Source: Bacteroidota bacterium (lineage in GTDB: Bacteria; Bacteroidota; Bacteroidia; Bacteroidales; FEN-979). From it: 64,000 nt of DNA. The first letter of the stretch is position 1; every line of letters begins with the position of its first letter. A program made the position numbers and the translations under genes. Below are positions 36,301 to 44,523 of this stretch, piece after piece. The notes beneath the pieces were generated by a model. That model made no database searches and was not told the origin of the DNA. It was given only the letters and a program-made list of their open reading frames with translations. The stretch covers positions 16,883 through 80,882 of the forward strand of contig JAPLDL010000020.1 in the NCBI GenBank assembly GCA_026391735.1, given 5' to 3'.

Positions 36301-37825
36301 TATTTCAGTTCATCCCCTTCAGGACTCTCTGAAATTTTTTGCAGCCCGTGCCAGGTATAACCTCCGGACAAATGTGATCAATGCGGAAGATGTAAGGATC
36401 ATCAAGGTAGCTGATGCTGCAGTTTTTCCAGATTCAGGGAATGTCGTCATATTCAGGGATGCACAAATGCAGTCACTTAAACATGCTATAATCATTGCAA
36501 ATACCAGGTCGAGATTTCACCAGTTTTACCAAGCGGAGGTCTCAATCGCTTCCCGCAAACGATATACAGGAAGGGGAACTCTGGATTACACAGACCGGGA
36601 CGGATTGCACGAAAGCATAGATTTTAACAATATCAGGGTTGATTCCAGCGAAGAGACCATAGCTGAAGGTTTTATCCCCGATTCAGCGTACTTTAAACTC
36701 AGTCCGGAATTCATGTTCAGGGGTAATGTTACCGTGAATGCAGCCAGAAAAGATCTTAATTTCGACGGAGGTTTTAAAGCTGTTTCGGATTGTTTTCATA
36801 AAATAAAACCCGAATGGATTAAATTCAGGGCGGATATCAACCCGTATAAAATTATGATACCCGTTTCATCCCAGCCTGCGAATATGCTGGGAGAGAAACT
36901 GGCCCTCACTCTGGCTTTTTCTACATCGGAAGCTTCCATTTACCCTGCATTTTTTATTCGCAGGAACAGTTTTAGTGATTCCGCGATGGCGATTGCTTCG
37001 GGGATGTTGACGTATTATGTGCCTGCCACTGAGTTCAGAATAGCCGATACAGCCAAACTCAGGGATCTTTCCCTGCCTGGCGATTTTATATCATTTAACC
37101 AGACACTTTGCAGGATGAGAGGAGATGGCAGGTTGAAACTGGGGGTGAACGGTGGCCCCCTTAACCTTGAAGCTTACGGAACAATGGATCATTATCTTCT
37201 CAATGATTCCACACATGCACACATTGCCCTATCAATGGATTTTCCATTTCCTGAAGATGCATTACAAAATCTGAGCACGGCGCTTAGCAGTATGAACCTG
37301 AGCGGTCTGACGATCGACAGAACTCCGTATAATGAAGCTTTGCAGCTTATCCTGGACCCCAAAGAACTTGACCGGTTCAAAAATGAGCTTTCACTCACCG
37401 GCCGGCTGCGAAAATTCCCGGAAGCACTTGAAAAATCAATATTTTTCGGCGATATCAACCTTCACTGGGACACCACTTCCAGGTCATGGCTTTCGGCAGG
37501 TTCCATCGGGATCTCCACGATCGGCAAAAATCAGATTTACCGTTATGTTAACGGAATGATGGAGTTCACAAAAAAACGAAACGGAGATGAATTTACATTC
37601 TATTTTCAACTTACTGGCCAGGACTGGTATTTTTTCAATTACCGCAACAATATCCTTCAGGCCATATCATCTGATATCGCTTTTAACGACAGGATAATCA
37701 ATGCACGAAAATCAAAAGCCGATCAGAAGAAAGTGGATAAACAGTCCAAGGGTTTCACTTTTACTATTTCCACCGAAAGGAAAAAAAGAGATTTTCTCAG
37801 AAAATTTGAAAAAACGGATGAATAA
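33320..37825 (+). CDS. Very large exported protein of unknown function
   Basis: 1501 residues with an N-terminal signal sequence or anchor (about 1-25, SFFILVLLLMILPGLKVQS). I do not recognise the family. Segments in order: a helical N-terminal region (about 30-150); an alternating alpha/beta region to about 450 in which SLRWAGHEGRVDWQRAGLEP is notable; a winged-helix-like stretch (about 455-525, TLEELTIHMQKPTEQIEAQL then a basic wing); and from about 540 a long beta-rich region. The latter has recurring aromatic and Asp/Ser-rich strands (GTVKIKDAEMDSKGFRF, DFDKRRGEFRSNVGISK) reminiscent of OstA/LptD- or AsmA-type repeats. The tail is basic (KADQKKVDKQSKG). It sits in a tight run between prmA and plsY, overlapping prmA by 7 bp, so it is likely expressed with housekeeping genes. 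A role in envelope biogenesis is a guess. Confidence 0.75.
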   Translation: MLKKRISFFILVLLLMILPGLKVQSQNQRTTKFSGDSTKFIGELNGLLFGLSDNDQKLVQPIMTGFVQKWNQEAFNPATKKFIYFLCNEMLKKKIRAFPDFFNYIKALNVFMDSHQTESVFIPWSAILRQLILDKSSRNFISFLDITTTLFGEGVMYKSQSTQWKMFPSNFTLRMDSVPVIEFSKADLICHVNKDSMLIYGTRGVFFPLSLRWAGHEGRVDWQRAGLEPDRVFAELDQYQIMMRYSKITADSVHLFNKKYFSSPICGRLIDKVLVDVDEEKASYPRFYSYDKDISIQNLFHNMDYIGGFSMEGSRVLGSGSHKRDARIILRKGGEDFILIKSPSFVIRPKKVNAASASISIYHESDSIFHPGLEMKYFDSLKELTFTKDVRLNSITPWFDSWHKIEIYCEQVQWKLDSLKLNFKMMPGPNKQSNAIFESSNYYSRNRYDRLQGMDDINILSVIKSYTDKKKTRDITLEELTIHMQKPTEQIEAQLLKLADRGFLVYDYEDKVARVKDKLYNYVKARDGKADYDEIFFNSSVTNASNAILDLRNFDLKIQGVKSVFISDSQHVAIYPHGDSLRLKKDMDMAFNGLVRAGFFDFKGKGFSFEYSRFRLNLPNIDTMEFYVQSKTWDPKTGKFPIVKVKTSLRDLEGNIDIDQPDNKAGLKALKEYPIFYNKKIAKVFWDKKYIQKGVYAKDKFFFDVNPFTIQSLDVVHTDSLNFGGALTSAGIFPQIVQPLKVRPDYSLGFEKDTGPSGLPVYGGKGTFISKVDLSEHGLRGVGTLLYLNSTAHSDSILFLPDSLKAFTKKFSMTEQLAAVEYPAVAADSVRQFWMPYRDSMIVRTVKKEIHMYNDQSTFGGMLALTPNLLSGNGTVKIKDAEMDSKGFRFKRRTFDALIANFRIKSYDLNDLTISTKNYQTHFDFDKRRGEFRSNVGISKVEFPLNKYVCSMDRFDWMIDNEEISLANEQSRKAISDSLSLSQLIDVGYTGSEFISVHPLQDSLKFFAARARYNLRTNVINAEDVRIIKVADAAVFPDSGNVVIFRDAQMQSLKHAIIIANTRSRFHQFYQAEVSIASRKRYTGRGTLDYTDRDGLHESIDFNNIRVDSSEETIAEGFIPDSAYFKLSPEFMFRGNVTVNAARKDLNFDGGFKAVSDCFHKIKPEWIKFRADINPYKIMIPVSSQPANMLGEKLALTLAFSTSEASIYPAFFIRRNSFSDSAMAIASGMLTYYVPATEFRIADTAKLRDLSLPGDFISFNQTLCRMRGDGRLKLGVNGGPLNLEAYGTMDHYLLNDSTHAHIALSMDFPFPEDALQNLSTALSSMNLSGLTIDRTPYNEALQLILDPKELDRFKNELSLTGRLRKFPEALEKSIFFGDINLHWDTTSRSWLSAGSIGISTIGKNQIYRYVNGMMEFTKKRNGDEFTFYFQLTGQDWYFFNYRNNILQAISSDIAFNDRIINARKSKADQKKVDKQSKGFTFTISTERKKRDFLRKFEKTDE

Positions 37826-37839
37826 TTAACTTTGCCGAT

Positions 37840-38472
37840 ATGATTCTGATACTGATACAGATTATTCTTGCATACCTTATAGGTTCCATCCCTTCGGCGG
37901 TATGGATTGGCAAGGCTGTTTACGGCATCGATGTCAGGCAGCACGGAAGCGGGAATGCCGGGGCAACGAATGTGATCCGTGTGCTTGGTTATAAGGCCGG
38001 GATTCCGGTAATGCTGTTCGATGTATTCAAAGGCTGGCTGGCTGTATTTATAACCAGCCTTTTCCCTGACCAGGGCATGACACCCGATCAGATTGTTTAC
38101 GTTGAGATAGGGGCAGCAGTTGCTGCCGCTCTCGGTCATGTTTTTCCTGTATTTGCCGGTTTCAGGGGGGGGAAAGGTGTTGGAACGATGGCCGGGGTCG
38201 GTATTGCACTTTACTGGCAGGCCTTGCTCATTGTGCTGGGAATATTCATTATCGTCCTGGTGATTTCAAGATATGTCTCGCTTTCGTCCTGTATTGCTGC
38301 AACGGCTTTCCCTTTCATTGTTGTATTTATAACCGGGACCCGACATCCCGGCCTGGTAATCCTTTCGGTGTTTGTTGCTGTATTTGTGCTGTTTACACAC
38401 CGGTCAAATATCCTCCGCCTTGCAAAAGGCCAGGAGAATAAATTCAATTTCAAAGGTGGTGGTAAAAAGTGA
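37840..38472 (+). CDS. plsY: Acyl-phosphate:glycerol-3-phosphate acyltransferase
   Basis: 210 residues with five to six membrane helices. First acylation step of phospholipid synthesis using acyl-phosphate. The three PlsY motifs are visible: GSIPSAVWIGK, HGSGNAGATNVIRVLG, and FPVFAGFRGGKGVGTM. The last ~15 residues are basic. It is the last gene of the run that began at 28999; 14 bp separate it from the 1501-residue gene. Confidence 0.95.
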   Translation: MILILIQIILAYLIGSIPSAVWIGKAVYGIDVRQHGSGNAGATNVIRVLGYKAGIPVMLFDVFKGWLAVFITSLFPDQGMTPDQIVYVEIGAAVAAALGHVFPVFAGFRGGKGVGTMAGVGIALYWQALLIVLGIFIIVLVISRYVSLSSCIAATAFPFIVVFITGTRHPGLVILSVFVAVFVLFTHRSNILRLAKGQENKFNFKGGGKK

Positions 38473-38491
38473 AAATTTGAATCTGCCTGGC

Positions 38492-38522
38492 TTGTCATAA
38501 AAAATTAAAAACTGTATATTTA
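38492..38522 (+). promoter_or_regulatory. Two-box promoter for dnaN
   Basis: TTG (38492-38494), 20 bp spacer, TATATTTA (38515-38522). Only the last base of the -7 box departs from TAnnTTTG. The ATG of dnaN is 29 bp downstream, leaving a short leader. Confidence 0.5.
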
Positions 38523-38551
38523 CAGCCGTATTTAAATAAATATATCGTAGT

Positions 38552-39676
38552 ATGAAATTCATCATTTCCAGTTCTTTGCTGTTAAAAAATCTGCAGGCAG
38601 TCATTGGCGTGATCAACAGCACAAACACTTTGCCCATCCTTGATGATTTTTTGTTTGACCTCAGGGAAGATGTGCTTACGGTCACTACATCTGACCTTGA
38701 GACGACGATGAGCGTTACAGTGAAACCTGATAAATCTGAAGCAGACGGCTCCGTTGCAATACCTGCCAAGATACTGGTCGACACGTTAAAGACCCTTCCA
38801 GATATTCCGGTTTCCTTCTCAATTGACCTTGGAACCCTGCTTGTAGAGATCTCTGCAGGTGAAGGCAAATATAAACTCAGTGGCCACCGCAGTGACGAAT
38901 ATCCACGGACCCCGCCACTGGAAAATCCGACCGCTATCGCAATCCCTTCAGGCGTGCTGTCCAAAGCTATTACCAAAACAATTTTTGCAACCGGGAATGA
39001 CGAACTCAGGCTGGTGCTTTCAGGCGTCTTCTGTCAGCTTTCGCCCGAGGATATCACTTTTGTAGCTACAGATGCACATAAGCTTGTTCGGTATACCCGT
39101 TTTGATACAAAAGCTGAAGCGTCTGCAGCATTCATTCTCCCAAAGAAACCGCTGAACCTGCTGAAAAATATTCTTGCCGCCCAGGATACCGAAGTGACCC
39201 TGGAATATAACCGCACCAATGCATTCTTCTCATTTTTGAACGTCAACCTGATCTGCAGGCTCATCGACGGCAAATATCCGAATTATGATGCGGTAATCCC
39301 CAAGGATAATCCTAATCATATGGTTATAGACCGATTATCTCTTCTTAACTCCATCAAACGGGTATCTATTTTTGCAAACCAGTCTACACATCAGGTCAGG
39401 TTTAAAATTACTGGCAAAGAACTCCTGCTTACTGCAGAGGATGTGGATTTCTCAAACGAAGGCAAGGAAAGGCTTACTTGCGCATACGACGGCGAAGACC
39501 TGGAGATTGGCTTCAATTCGAAGTTCCTTATGGAAATGCTTGGCAACGTCGATGCTGATGAAGTGAAGATGGAAATGTCGGGCCCGAACCGTGCCGGTCT
39601 CCTTCTCCCGGCCAACCTGGAAAACAAGGATGAAGATATCCTGATGCTTGTAATGCCGGTGATGCTTAATAAGTAA
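38552..39676 (+). CDS. dnaN: DNA polymerase III beta subunit (sliding clamp)
   Basis: 374 residues, full length for the three-domain clamp. It starts KFIISSSLLLKNLQAVIGVI and contains KYKLSGHRSDEYPRTP in domain I-II and IDGKYPNYDAVIPKDNPNHM in domain II; the C-terminus ILMLVMPVMLNK is the usual clamp end. It is not beside dnaA or recF here, as is common in this phylum. It is followed by a shared hairpin terminator at 39697-39730 and a convergent cold shock gene. Confidence 0.97.
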   Translation: MKFIISSSLLLKNLQAVIGVINSTNTLPILDDFLFDLREDVLTVTTSDLETTMSVTVKPDKSEADGSVAIPAKILVDTLKTLPDIPVSFSIDLGTLLVEISAGEGKYKLSGHRSDEYPRTPPLENPTAIAIPSGVLSKAITKTIFATGNDELRLVLSGVFCQLSPEDITFVATDAHKLVRYTRFDTKAEASAAFILPKKPLNLLKNILAAQDTEVTLEYNRTNAFFSFLNVNLICRLIDGKYPNYDAVIPKDNPNHMVIDRLSLLNSIKRVSIFANQSTHQVRFKITGKELLLTAEDVDFSNEGKERLTCAYDGEDLEIGFNSKFLMEMLGNVDADEVKMEMSGPNRAGLLLPANLENKDEDILMLVMPVMLNK

Positions 39677-39696
39677 TGTTAAAAATGGTGTCAAAC

Positions 39697-39730
39697 AAAA
39701 AAGCCGACCTGTTTGAGGACGGCTTTTTTT
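39697..39730. terminator. Bidirectional terminator between dnaN and csp
   Basis: Hairpin AAAAGCCG-A-CCT, loop GTTTG, AGG-A-CGGCTTTT, with one A-A mismatch and U-tracts on both strands. It would terminate dnaN transcription rightward and csp leftward. Confidence 0.85.
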
Positions 39731-39752
39731 ATGCATTCAAAGTAAGTGAGGA

Positions 39753-39944
39753 TTATCCCCTTTTTACATTGATTGCTTTTTTACCTCTTTTATCTTCTGT
39801 AACATCAAAAGAAACTACATCATCCTGCTTGATTTTATCAATCAAACCACTGACATGTACGAAAATTTCCTGCTGGTTAGAGTCATCAACGATGAACCCA
39901 AAACCTTTTCTTTCATTGAAGAATTTAACTTTACCTGTAGACAT
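39753..39944 (-). CDS. Cold shock domain protein
   Basis: 63 residues from the ATG at 39944, which starts STGKVKFFNERKGFGFIV; the frame runs to 39974 but the extra residues contain no CSD features. RNP1 (KGFGFIV) and RNP2 (IFVHVSGL) are intact, so a single-stranded nucleic-acid-binding cold shock protein. The C-terminus KRGKKAINVKRG is basic. It has a strong two-box promoter at 39972-40003 and ends at the shared terminator. Confidence 0.95.
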   Translation of the reverse strand: MSTGKVKFFNERKGFGFIVDDSNQQEIFVHVSGLIDKIKQDDVVSFDVTEDKRGKKAINVKRG

Positions 39945-39971
39945 AATAACAAATTTTAAGTAATTAATTGA

Positions 39972-40003
39972 CAAAGTTACACAATTATTTATTTATTTTA
40001 CAA
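39972..40003 (-). promoter_or_regulatory. Two-box promoter for the cold shock gene
   Basis: Minus strand: TTG (40001-40003), 21 bp spacer, TAACTTTG (39972-39979). The ATG is 28 bp after the -7 box. The spacer is AT-rich. The malic enzyme gene begins at 40015 on the other strand, so the promoter sits in a 70 bp divergent gap. Confidence 0.65.
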
Positions 40004-40014
40004 AAAACATTTTT

Positions 40015-41469
40015 ATGAAAGAGATAAGTCCGAACCTTGAAAATTTGAACGAAGTATTCCCTGATAATTTCACTCAGGAGCAAATTGCTAAAGGCAAAAC
40101 CTTGTTTTTAAAGAAACTTTCTGAAGCAGCCCATGCGTTCTATTCGGGCAAAATACAGACCGTCCCCAAAGCTCCGGTTCCGGGCTTTAACTGGTTTAAT
40201 GTGTGGTATACCCCAGGGGTTTCCAAAGTGTCGACAAATATTAGGGACCGAAACGACAGTTCTTTTGAGCTGACGAACCGGGGCAACCTTGTTGCTGTTG
40301 TAAGTGATTCGACCAGGGTTCTCGGCGACGGGGATTGCACCCCTTCGGGCGGGCTTGGTGTTATGGAAGGAAAGGCTTTTCTGATGAAATACCTGGGAGG
40401 GGTCGATGGTGTCGCGTTATGTGTCGACAGCAAGGATGAAAACGGTAAAAATGATCCTGAAAGGATCATTCAGTTTGTTAAAATGGTGCAACATAGTTTT
40501 GGAGCCATCAACCTTGAAGACATTTCCCAGCCTAATTGTTTCAGAGTGCTGGATGTGCTCAGGGAAGAATGTGATATCCCGGTATGGCATGATGATGCCC
40601 AGGGTACTGCATGCGTTACGCTGGCAGGGGTTATCAATTCATTGAAACTTGCAGGAAAGAAGATAGGGGAGGTCCGCATCGTATTACATGGCGCAGGTGC
40701 TTCTAATACTACTATCGCACGTCTTCTGATAACCGATGGGGCCGATCCCGCAAAGATCGTCATGTTTGACACCAGAGGCTCTCTTCATTCAGACAGAAAG
40801 GATATTGAGGCCGATAAACGTTTTTACCGCAAATGGGAGCTCTGCCTGTCAACAAACCCTGGCAAGATCCCGACAATGGAAGAAGCCATGAAAGATGCCG
40901 ATGTGCTGATCTCTCTGTCAACCCCAGGCCCTGATGTGATCAAGAGACCATGGATCAAAAGTATGGCAGCGAAATCTATTGTTTTCTGTTGTGCCAACCC
41001 GGTTCCGGAGATCTACCCTTATGCTGCGAAGGAAGAAGGTGCATATATTGTTGCTACCGGTCGCGGAGACTTCCCAAACCAGGTCAATAACTCTATTGGA
41101 TTCCCGGGTATCCTGAAAGGAGCCCTGATGGTAAGAGCACGAAAGATAACTGACAACATGGCTATAAGGGCTGCTCACTCACTTGCCGATTATGCCGAGA
41201 AGAGAGGAATATCGCCTGAAGATATCGTACCGACCATGGAAGAGGCAGGAGTATTTCCGCACGAAGCAGCCGATGTCGCAATGCAAGCCATTGCCGACGG
41301 GGTTGCACGAGTTACGATGACACGCGAAGAGGCATTTGAAAAAGCCAGCAAGGATATTGATTATTCCAGGTCTTTGACACGTTCTTTAACTGATAACGGG
41401 TTTATTGAAAAGCCACCTCTCGGTATGATCAAGGACGCATTAAGCTGGGCGGTGGAACAAGTGAAATAA
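40015..41469 (+). CDS. Malic enzyme, NAD(P)-dependent
   Basis: 484 residues. Oxidative decarboxylation of malate to pyruvate. The malic N-terminal domain has WYTPGVSKVSTNI and VVSDSTRVLGDGD (metal site), then LMKYLGGVDGVALCVDS. The metal- and substrate-binding VWHDDAQGTACVTLAGVI leads to the NAD-binding domain with IVLHGAGASNTTIARLL. It lacks the phosphotransacetylase domain of the ~760-residue MaeB form, and at 484 residues is a short bacterial type. Stop at 41467-41469; a weak heptamer array follows. Confidence 0.93.
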   Translation: MKEISPNLENLNEVFPDNFTQEQIAKGKTLFLKKLSEAAHAFYSGKIQTVPKAPVPGFNWFNVWYTPGVSKVSTNIRDRNDSSFELTNRGNLVAVVSDSTRVLGDGDCTPSGGLGVMEGKAFLMKYLGGVDGVALCVDSKDENGKNDPERIIQFVKMVQHSFGAINLEDISQPNCFRVLDVLREECDIPVWHDDAQGTACVTLAGVINSLKLAGKKIGEVRIVLHGAGASNTTIARLLITDGADPAKIVMFDTRGSLHSDRKDIEADKRFYRKWELCLSTNPGKIPTMEEAMKDADVLISLSTPGPDVIKRPWIKSMAAKSIVFCCANPVPEIYPYAAKEEGAYIVATGRGDFPNQVNNSIGFPGILKGALMVRARKITDNMAIRAAHSLADYAEKRGISPEDIVPTMEEAGVFPHEAADVAMQAIADGVARVTMTREEAFEKASKDIDYSRSLTRSLTDNGFIEKPPLGMIKDALSWAVEQVK

Positions 41470-41493
41470 GGCCCCATGCCGGATTGAAAATTT

Positions 41494-41514
41494 TATCCGA
41501 CATCCGACATCTGA
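41494..41514. repeat. Short heptamer array, YATCYGA x3
   Basis: TATCCGA, CATCCGA, CATCTGA, then degenerate. It sits in the gap between the convergent malic enzyme and alpha-galactosidase genes, and belongs to the CATCYG family seen at 51983, 53434 and 54884. Confidence 0.55.
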
Positions 41515-41522
41515 CGTCTCTC

Positions 41523-43787
41523 TTACTTCCTGAGCACCAGCAGTCGTGTACCATGCGGGAGAACATTCATCTCAAAATGGGTCATGACCATGCCAAGGTC
41601 CTTCTGAGTCCATACGTCACGCATCATCCATTTCCCTTTAAACCCCAAATCGTCGAGTTTTACATTGACGGGTAAGGGGGTGTCTTTAAGATTGAACAAC
41701 CCGATGGCCTTTGACCCATCGGCTAGATCTCTTATCCATATCTGGCAATCCTGGTCCTTCCATGCCTGTCTTGCCTGTTTGCCAACCGGATCCTGATCTA
41801 TTGCAATCACCTCGTCGTTGGTGAGCAGGTTTAAAGTGAACTCATCAAGCTGGGTGAGGTCGCAGCCGATCAGCAAGGGAGCAGCCAGCAAAGACCACAA
41901 GCTGATATGTGTATACTGTTCATTGGGAGTGAGCCTTGTATAATGCAGCCTGGGCCCCCAGCCAACCCAACCCACAACTAACATGTCCGGATCATTCCAA
42001 CGTCCCGGAGCTGAATAAGGCGAGCATTTATCCTGTGTAAATCCTATACCGGAAAGACTTTCCCAGCTGTCTTCAATATCACCGGTAGTCCTCCAGGAAT
42101 TCCCATCCACTTCATTCCCCCATTTCCATACATCCCCCATGCCGTACTGGCAAAGACTGTAGTGGATATCCCGTTTCACCTTGCGGAGATACCTGCGCAT
42201 TTCCTTATAAGGGAATTTTAATTCACGGTCGGTCGGATTCGGGGCAATCCCTCCATAAGAACACCAGTCATATTTTAAATAATCAATTCCCCAATCGGCA
42301 TAATGCTGTGCATCTTTTTCCTCAAAGCTGTAACTGCCTTCATATCCACCGCAGGTTTTTGGCCCTGGCGAGGAATAAATGCCGACTTTAAGCCCCAGGG
42401 AATGTATATAATCACACATCTCTTTCATGTTGGGGAACTTTGAATTGGGAAGGATATTTCCGTTCCTGTCATGAGTATCTTCCCATCCGTCATCAATATT
42501 GATATAAGTCCATCCATGGTTGATCAGGCCGCTGGCTGCAAATGCATCCCCGGCTTGCCTCACTTTTTTATCGCTCACACTCAACCCCCATACATTCCAG
42601 CTGTTCCAGCCAAGGGGAGGAGTCAGGGATATAATATCCCCGCACTTTATGATGAGATCCCTTTCGGCTGTTCCTAAAGCGTTTGCCACTTTAATCTTCA
42701 CAGTATAGTCACCTTTCTTCGACATCATTCCCGTGATCAGCCCGTCAACTGCACGTATCCTCAGTCCATTGGGAAGACCTTCGGCGCCGTATGTAAGCGG
42801 AGGCTCTCCTGTTGCCGCAATCTTAAAGAGGAAAGGAGACCAGGGTCTTACTCCGAACACGGAAGCTCCGTTTATTCTTGGGGCTTTGCCGGGTTTTGGA
42901 GTTAGAATATACGGCATTTCTATCTGATCCCTCACTTCCTTGCCTGATGCACTCTCCCTGTATGTAAAGTAAATCGTTGCAGGTACCGAAAGGTCCTTGA
43001 TAACGTTAACCGTAAATACTGTCCGTATTCCCGGAGGCATGTTAAGCACCGTCTCCTGTTTGAACAACTGACTGCCGTTATCGCAACGGTTGGCGTGGAT
43101 TAACAGCTTACCATGGAATTCTTCCTTCGCTGAGATGTTGTATACTGCAAATTGCTTGCTTATCAAGGTGTCTCCAGTAAATTTAAATCCGCTCTCAGTA
43201 AAGTCGAATTTTATATGATCAGACAGGTCTACCATACTGATCTCGAAAGGTTTGGAGAACATCCCTCCTGCGCCTCCCTGGTCATAAGCTCTGACAGCTA
43301 TTACATTCTCCTGGTCCCAGTGAACTCTGGAGTCACCGACCCCCAAAACATATCTCCTTTCCGTATCCCACTGGCTGGCACCCTTGAAGAAGTCTGGCCT
43401 GGGGTCGGTTTTTACAGGAAGCGTTTTCCCGTTTTCGCCAATCAGTTCCCCGTTCAGGAAAACCTGGTCGTAATCGTCTATCTTGCCCAGTTTGAATTGA
43501 ATACTGTCTTTAATAAAAGCATTGTCGATAAGACTGTGAGGAATAATAACCCTGATCCTGTACCAGGCAAACCCGTCAAGGTTTTTATACCCCTGCTTTT
43601 CCCATATTTCAGTTGGATTTATTAACTCCCATCTGGAATCGTCAAATGCGGCTGTGGACCATGACGGGTCGTCACCGCTATGGAATTTCCATGGAGTACT
43701 GAGGTCAATTTTGTTTTCGGATGTAGGCCTCTGGCAGGCAAAAATCAGCAATAAGACTCCAAACAAGGCAACATTCAGCTTCTTCAT
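41523..43787 (-). CDS. Alpha-galactosidase GH27 lipoprotein, multidomain
   Basis: 754 residues. Signal sequence with lipobox IFAC (Cys18). An N-terminal jelly-roll sugar-binding-like domain (about 30-190, with PWKFHSGDDPSWSTAAFDDS) is followed by a region with an Ig-type He_PIG module (about 300-375, TYGAEGLPNGLRIRAVDGLI), the GH27 barrel (about 388-680), and a beta-sandwich. The nucleophile Asp is in YLKYDWCSYGG (near 505) and the acid/base in RWNDPDMLVV (near 599). It removes terminal alpha-galactose, or related residues, from glycans outside the cytoplasm. No SusC/SusD pair or regulator is adjacent, so it is not part of a visible polysaccharide utilisation locus. Start at 43787, with a -7 box at 43826-43833. 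Confidence 0.93.
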   Translation of the reverse strand: MKKLNVALFGVLLLIFACQRPTSENKIDLSTPWKFHSGDDPSWSTAAFDDSRWELINPTEIWEKQGYKNLDGFAWYRIRVIIPHSLIDNAFIKDSIQFKLGKIDDYDQVFLNGELIGENGKTLPVKTDPRPDFFKGASQWDTERRYVLGVGDSRVHWDQENVIAVRAYDQGGAGGMFSKPFEISMVDLSDHIKFDFTESGFKFTGDTLISKQFAVYNISAKEEFHGKLLIHANRCDNGSQLFKQETVLNMPPGIRTVFTVNVIKDLSVPATIYFTYRESASGKEVRDQIEMPYILTPKPGKAPRINGASVFGVRPWSPFLFKIAATGEPPLTYGAEGLPNGLRIRAVDGLITGMMSKKGDYTVKIKVANALGTAERDLIIKCGDIISLTPPLGWNSWNVWGLSVSDKKVRQAGDAFAASGLINHGWTYINIDDGWEDTHDRNGNILPNSKFPNMKEMCDYIHSLGLKVGIYSSPGPKTCGGYEGSYSFEEKDAQHYADWGIDYLKYDWCSYGGIAPNPTDRELKFPYKEMRRYLRKVKRDIHYSLCQYGMGDVWKWGNEVDGNSWRTTGDIEDSWESLSGIGFTQDKCSPYSAPGRWNDPDMLVVGWVGWGPRLHYTRLTPNEQYTHISLWSLLAAPLLIGCDLTQLDEFTLNLLTNDEVIAIDQDPVGKQARQAWKDQDCQIWIRDLADGSKAIGLFNLKDTPLPVNVKLDDLGFKGKWMMRDVWTQKDLGMVMTHFEMNVLPHGTRLLVLRK

Positions 43788-43825
43788 GTCGGTGAATTTT
43801 GATTGGGTAAAACCATACTATTTCT

Positions 43826-43833
43826 CAAAAATA
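43826..43833 (-). promoter_or_regulatory. Candidate -7 box for the GH27 gene
   Basis: Minus-strand TATTTTTG, 38 bp before the ATG at 43787. No -33 TTG at standard spacing. Confidence 0.35.
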
Positions 43834-43875
43834 GGAATTTTTACAATCTTCTGGTATAACGATTCAAGTATTTAT

Positions 43876-43883
43876 TAATTTTG
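43876..43883 (+). promoter_or_regulatory. Candidate -7 box for the HYC_CC_PP-like gene
   Basis: TAATTTTG, 29 bp before the ATG at 43913. Divergent from the GH27 promoter in the same 125 bp gap. No -33 box recognised. Confidence 0.4.
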
Positions 43884-43912
43884 CAATTGAATACTGAATT
43901 AATGAATTCTTT

Positions 43913-44395
43913 ATGCGGATGAGGACGATATTCAAAAATGCGATTTCCATAATGCTCCTTCTGCCATTGATGGCCGGGGTGCTCGGGATTTCAGCCAGGG
44001 AACATCGTTGCAGTTCCAGCAATAAAACCAGAGTCGCGCTTTTTCCTGAACTGACGGGCATGGTTGAATCCTGTTGCTGTTCCGTAGAACCTGCTTTTCC
44101 CGCCATAACAGGAAATGATGCCAGTGAAAATCTTGATTCACCTGATTGCTGTAAAACCATAAGACTTTATATTAAAGCGGATTTTCAGTCTACAAGAGCG
44201 CAAGCTGATTTACCTCGGGTTATCAGCCAGCCGGTTCAAAACCTGGTCTTCCCGGATGAAATGTTTGCTCATCCAGACATTGATTGTAAAATTATTTCTT
44301 CTTATACTGATACCGGACCGCCTTTGACAGGCCGTGAGCGCATTATTTCTTTCCAGCAAGCTAAAATTCCCTGTCCTTCATTCTGCATAAGCTGA
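43913..44395 (+). CDS. HYC_CC_PP-like exported cysteine-rich protein
   Basis: 160 residues. Signal/anchor helix at 1-27, then His31-x-Cys33 (EHRCSS), Cys54-56 (ESCCCSV), Cys79-80 (DCCK), and a PP motif (GPPLTGRERI) near 134. This spacing of H-x-C, CC, CC and PP is the pattern of the HYC_CC_PP family, small Bacteroidota proteins found with metal-linked TonB receptors. The canonical Tyr is Arg here. The Cys/His sites suggest binding of copper or another soft metal; no experiment is known to me. It leads the set HYC_CC_PP, TonB receptor, HMA. A weak hairpin lies at 44458-44486. Confidence 0.7.
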   Translation: MRMRTIFKNAISIMLLLPLMAGVLGISAREHRCSSSNKTRVALFPELTGMVESCCCSVEPAFPAITGNDASENLDSPDCCKTIRLYIKADFQSTRAQADLPRVISQPVQNLVFPDEMFAHPDIDCKIISSYTDTGPPLTGRERIISFQQAKIPCPSFCIS

Positions 44396-44457
44396 GACCG
44401 GCAGGTATTCCAATCGTATTTCTTTTGTTTTCTGAATTGCCTGAGGGTCTTTGATTC

Positions 44458-44486
44458 AGGGGGATGTTTAAAAACACCATTCCCCT
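44458..44486 (+). promoter_or_regulatory. Imperfect hairpin before the TonB receptor gene
   Basis: Stem GGGG/CCCC and TGTTT/AAACA with a bulged centre. It lies between the HYC_CC_PP-like stop and the TonB receptor start. It lacks a long U-tract, so is not a clear terminator; it might be a processing or attenuation site. Confidence 0.25.
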
Positions 44487-44523
44487 TATCCGCAGTCATA
44501 ATCTTATTCTCTAATTTTTAAAG

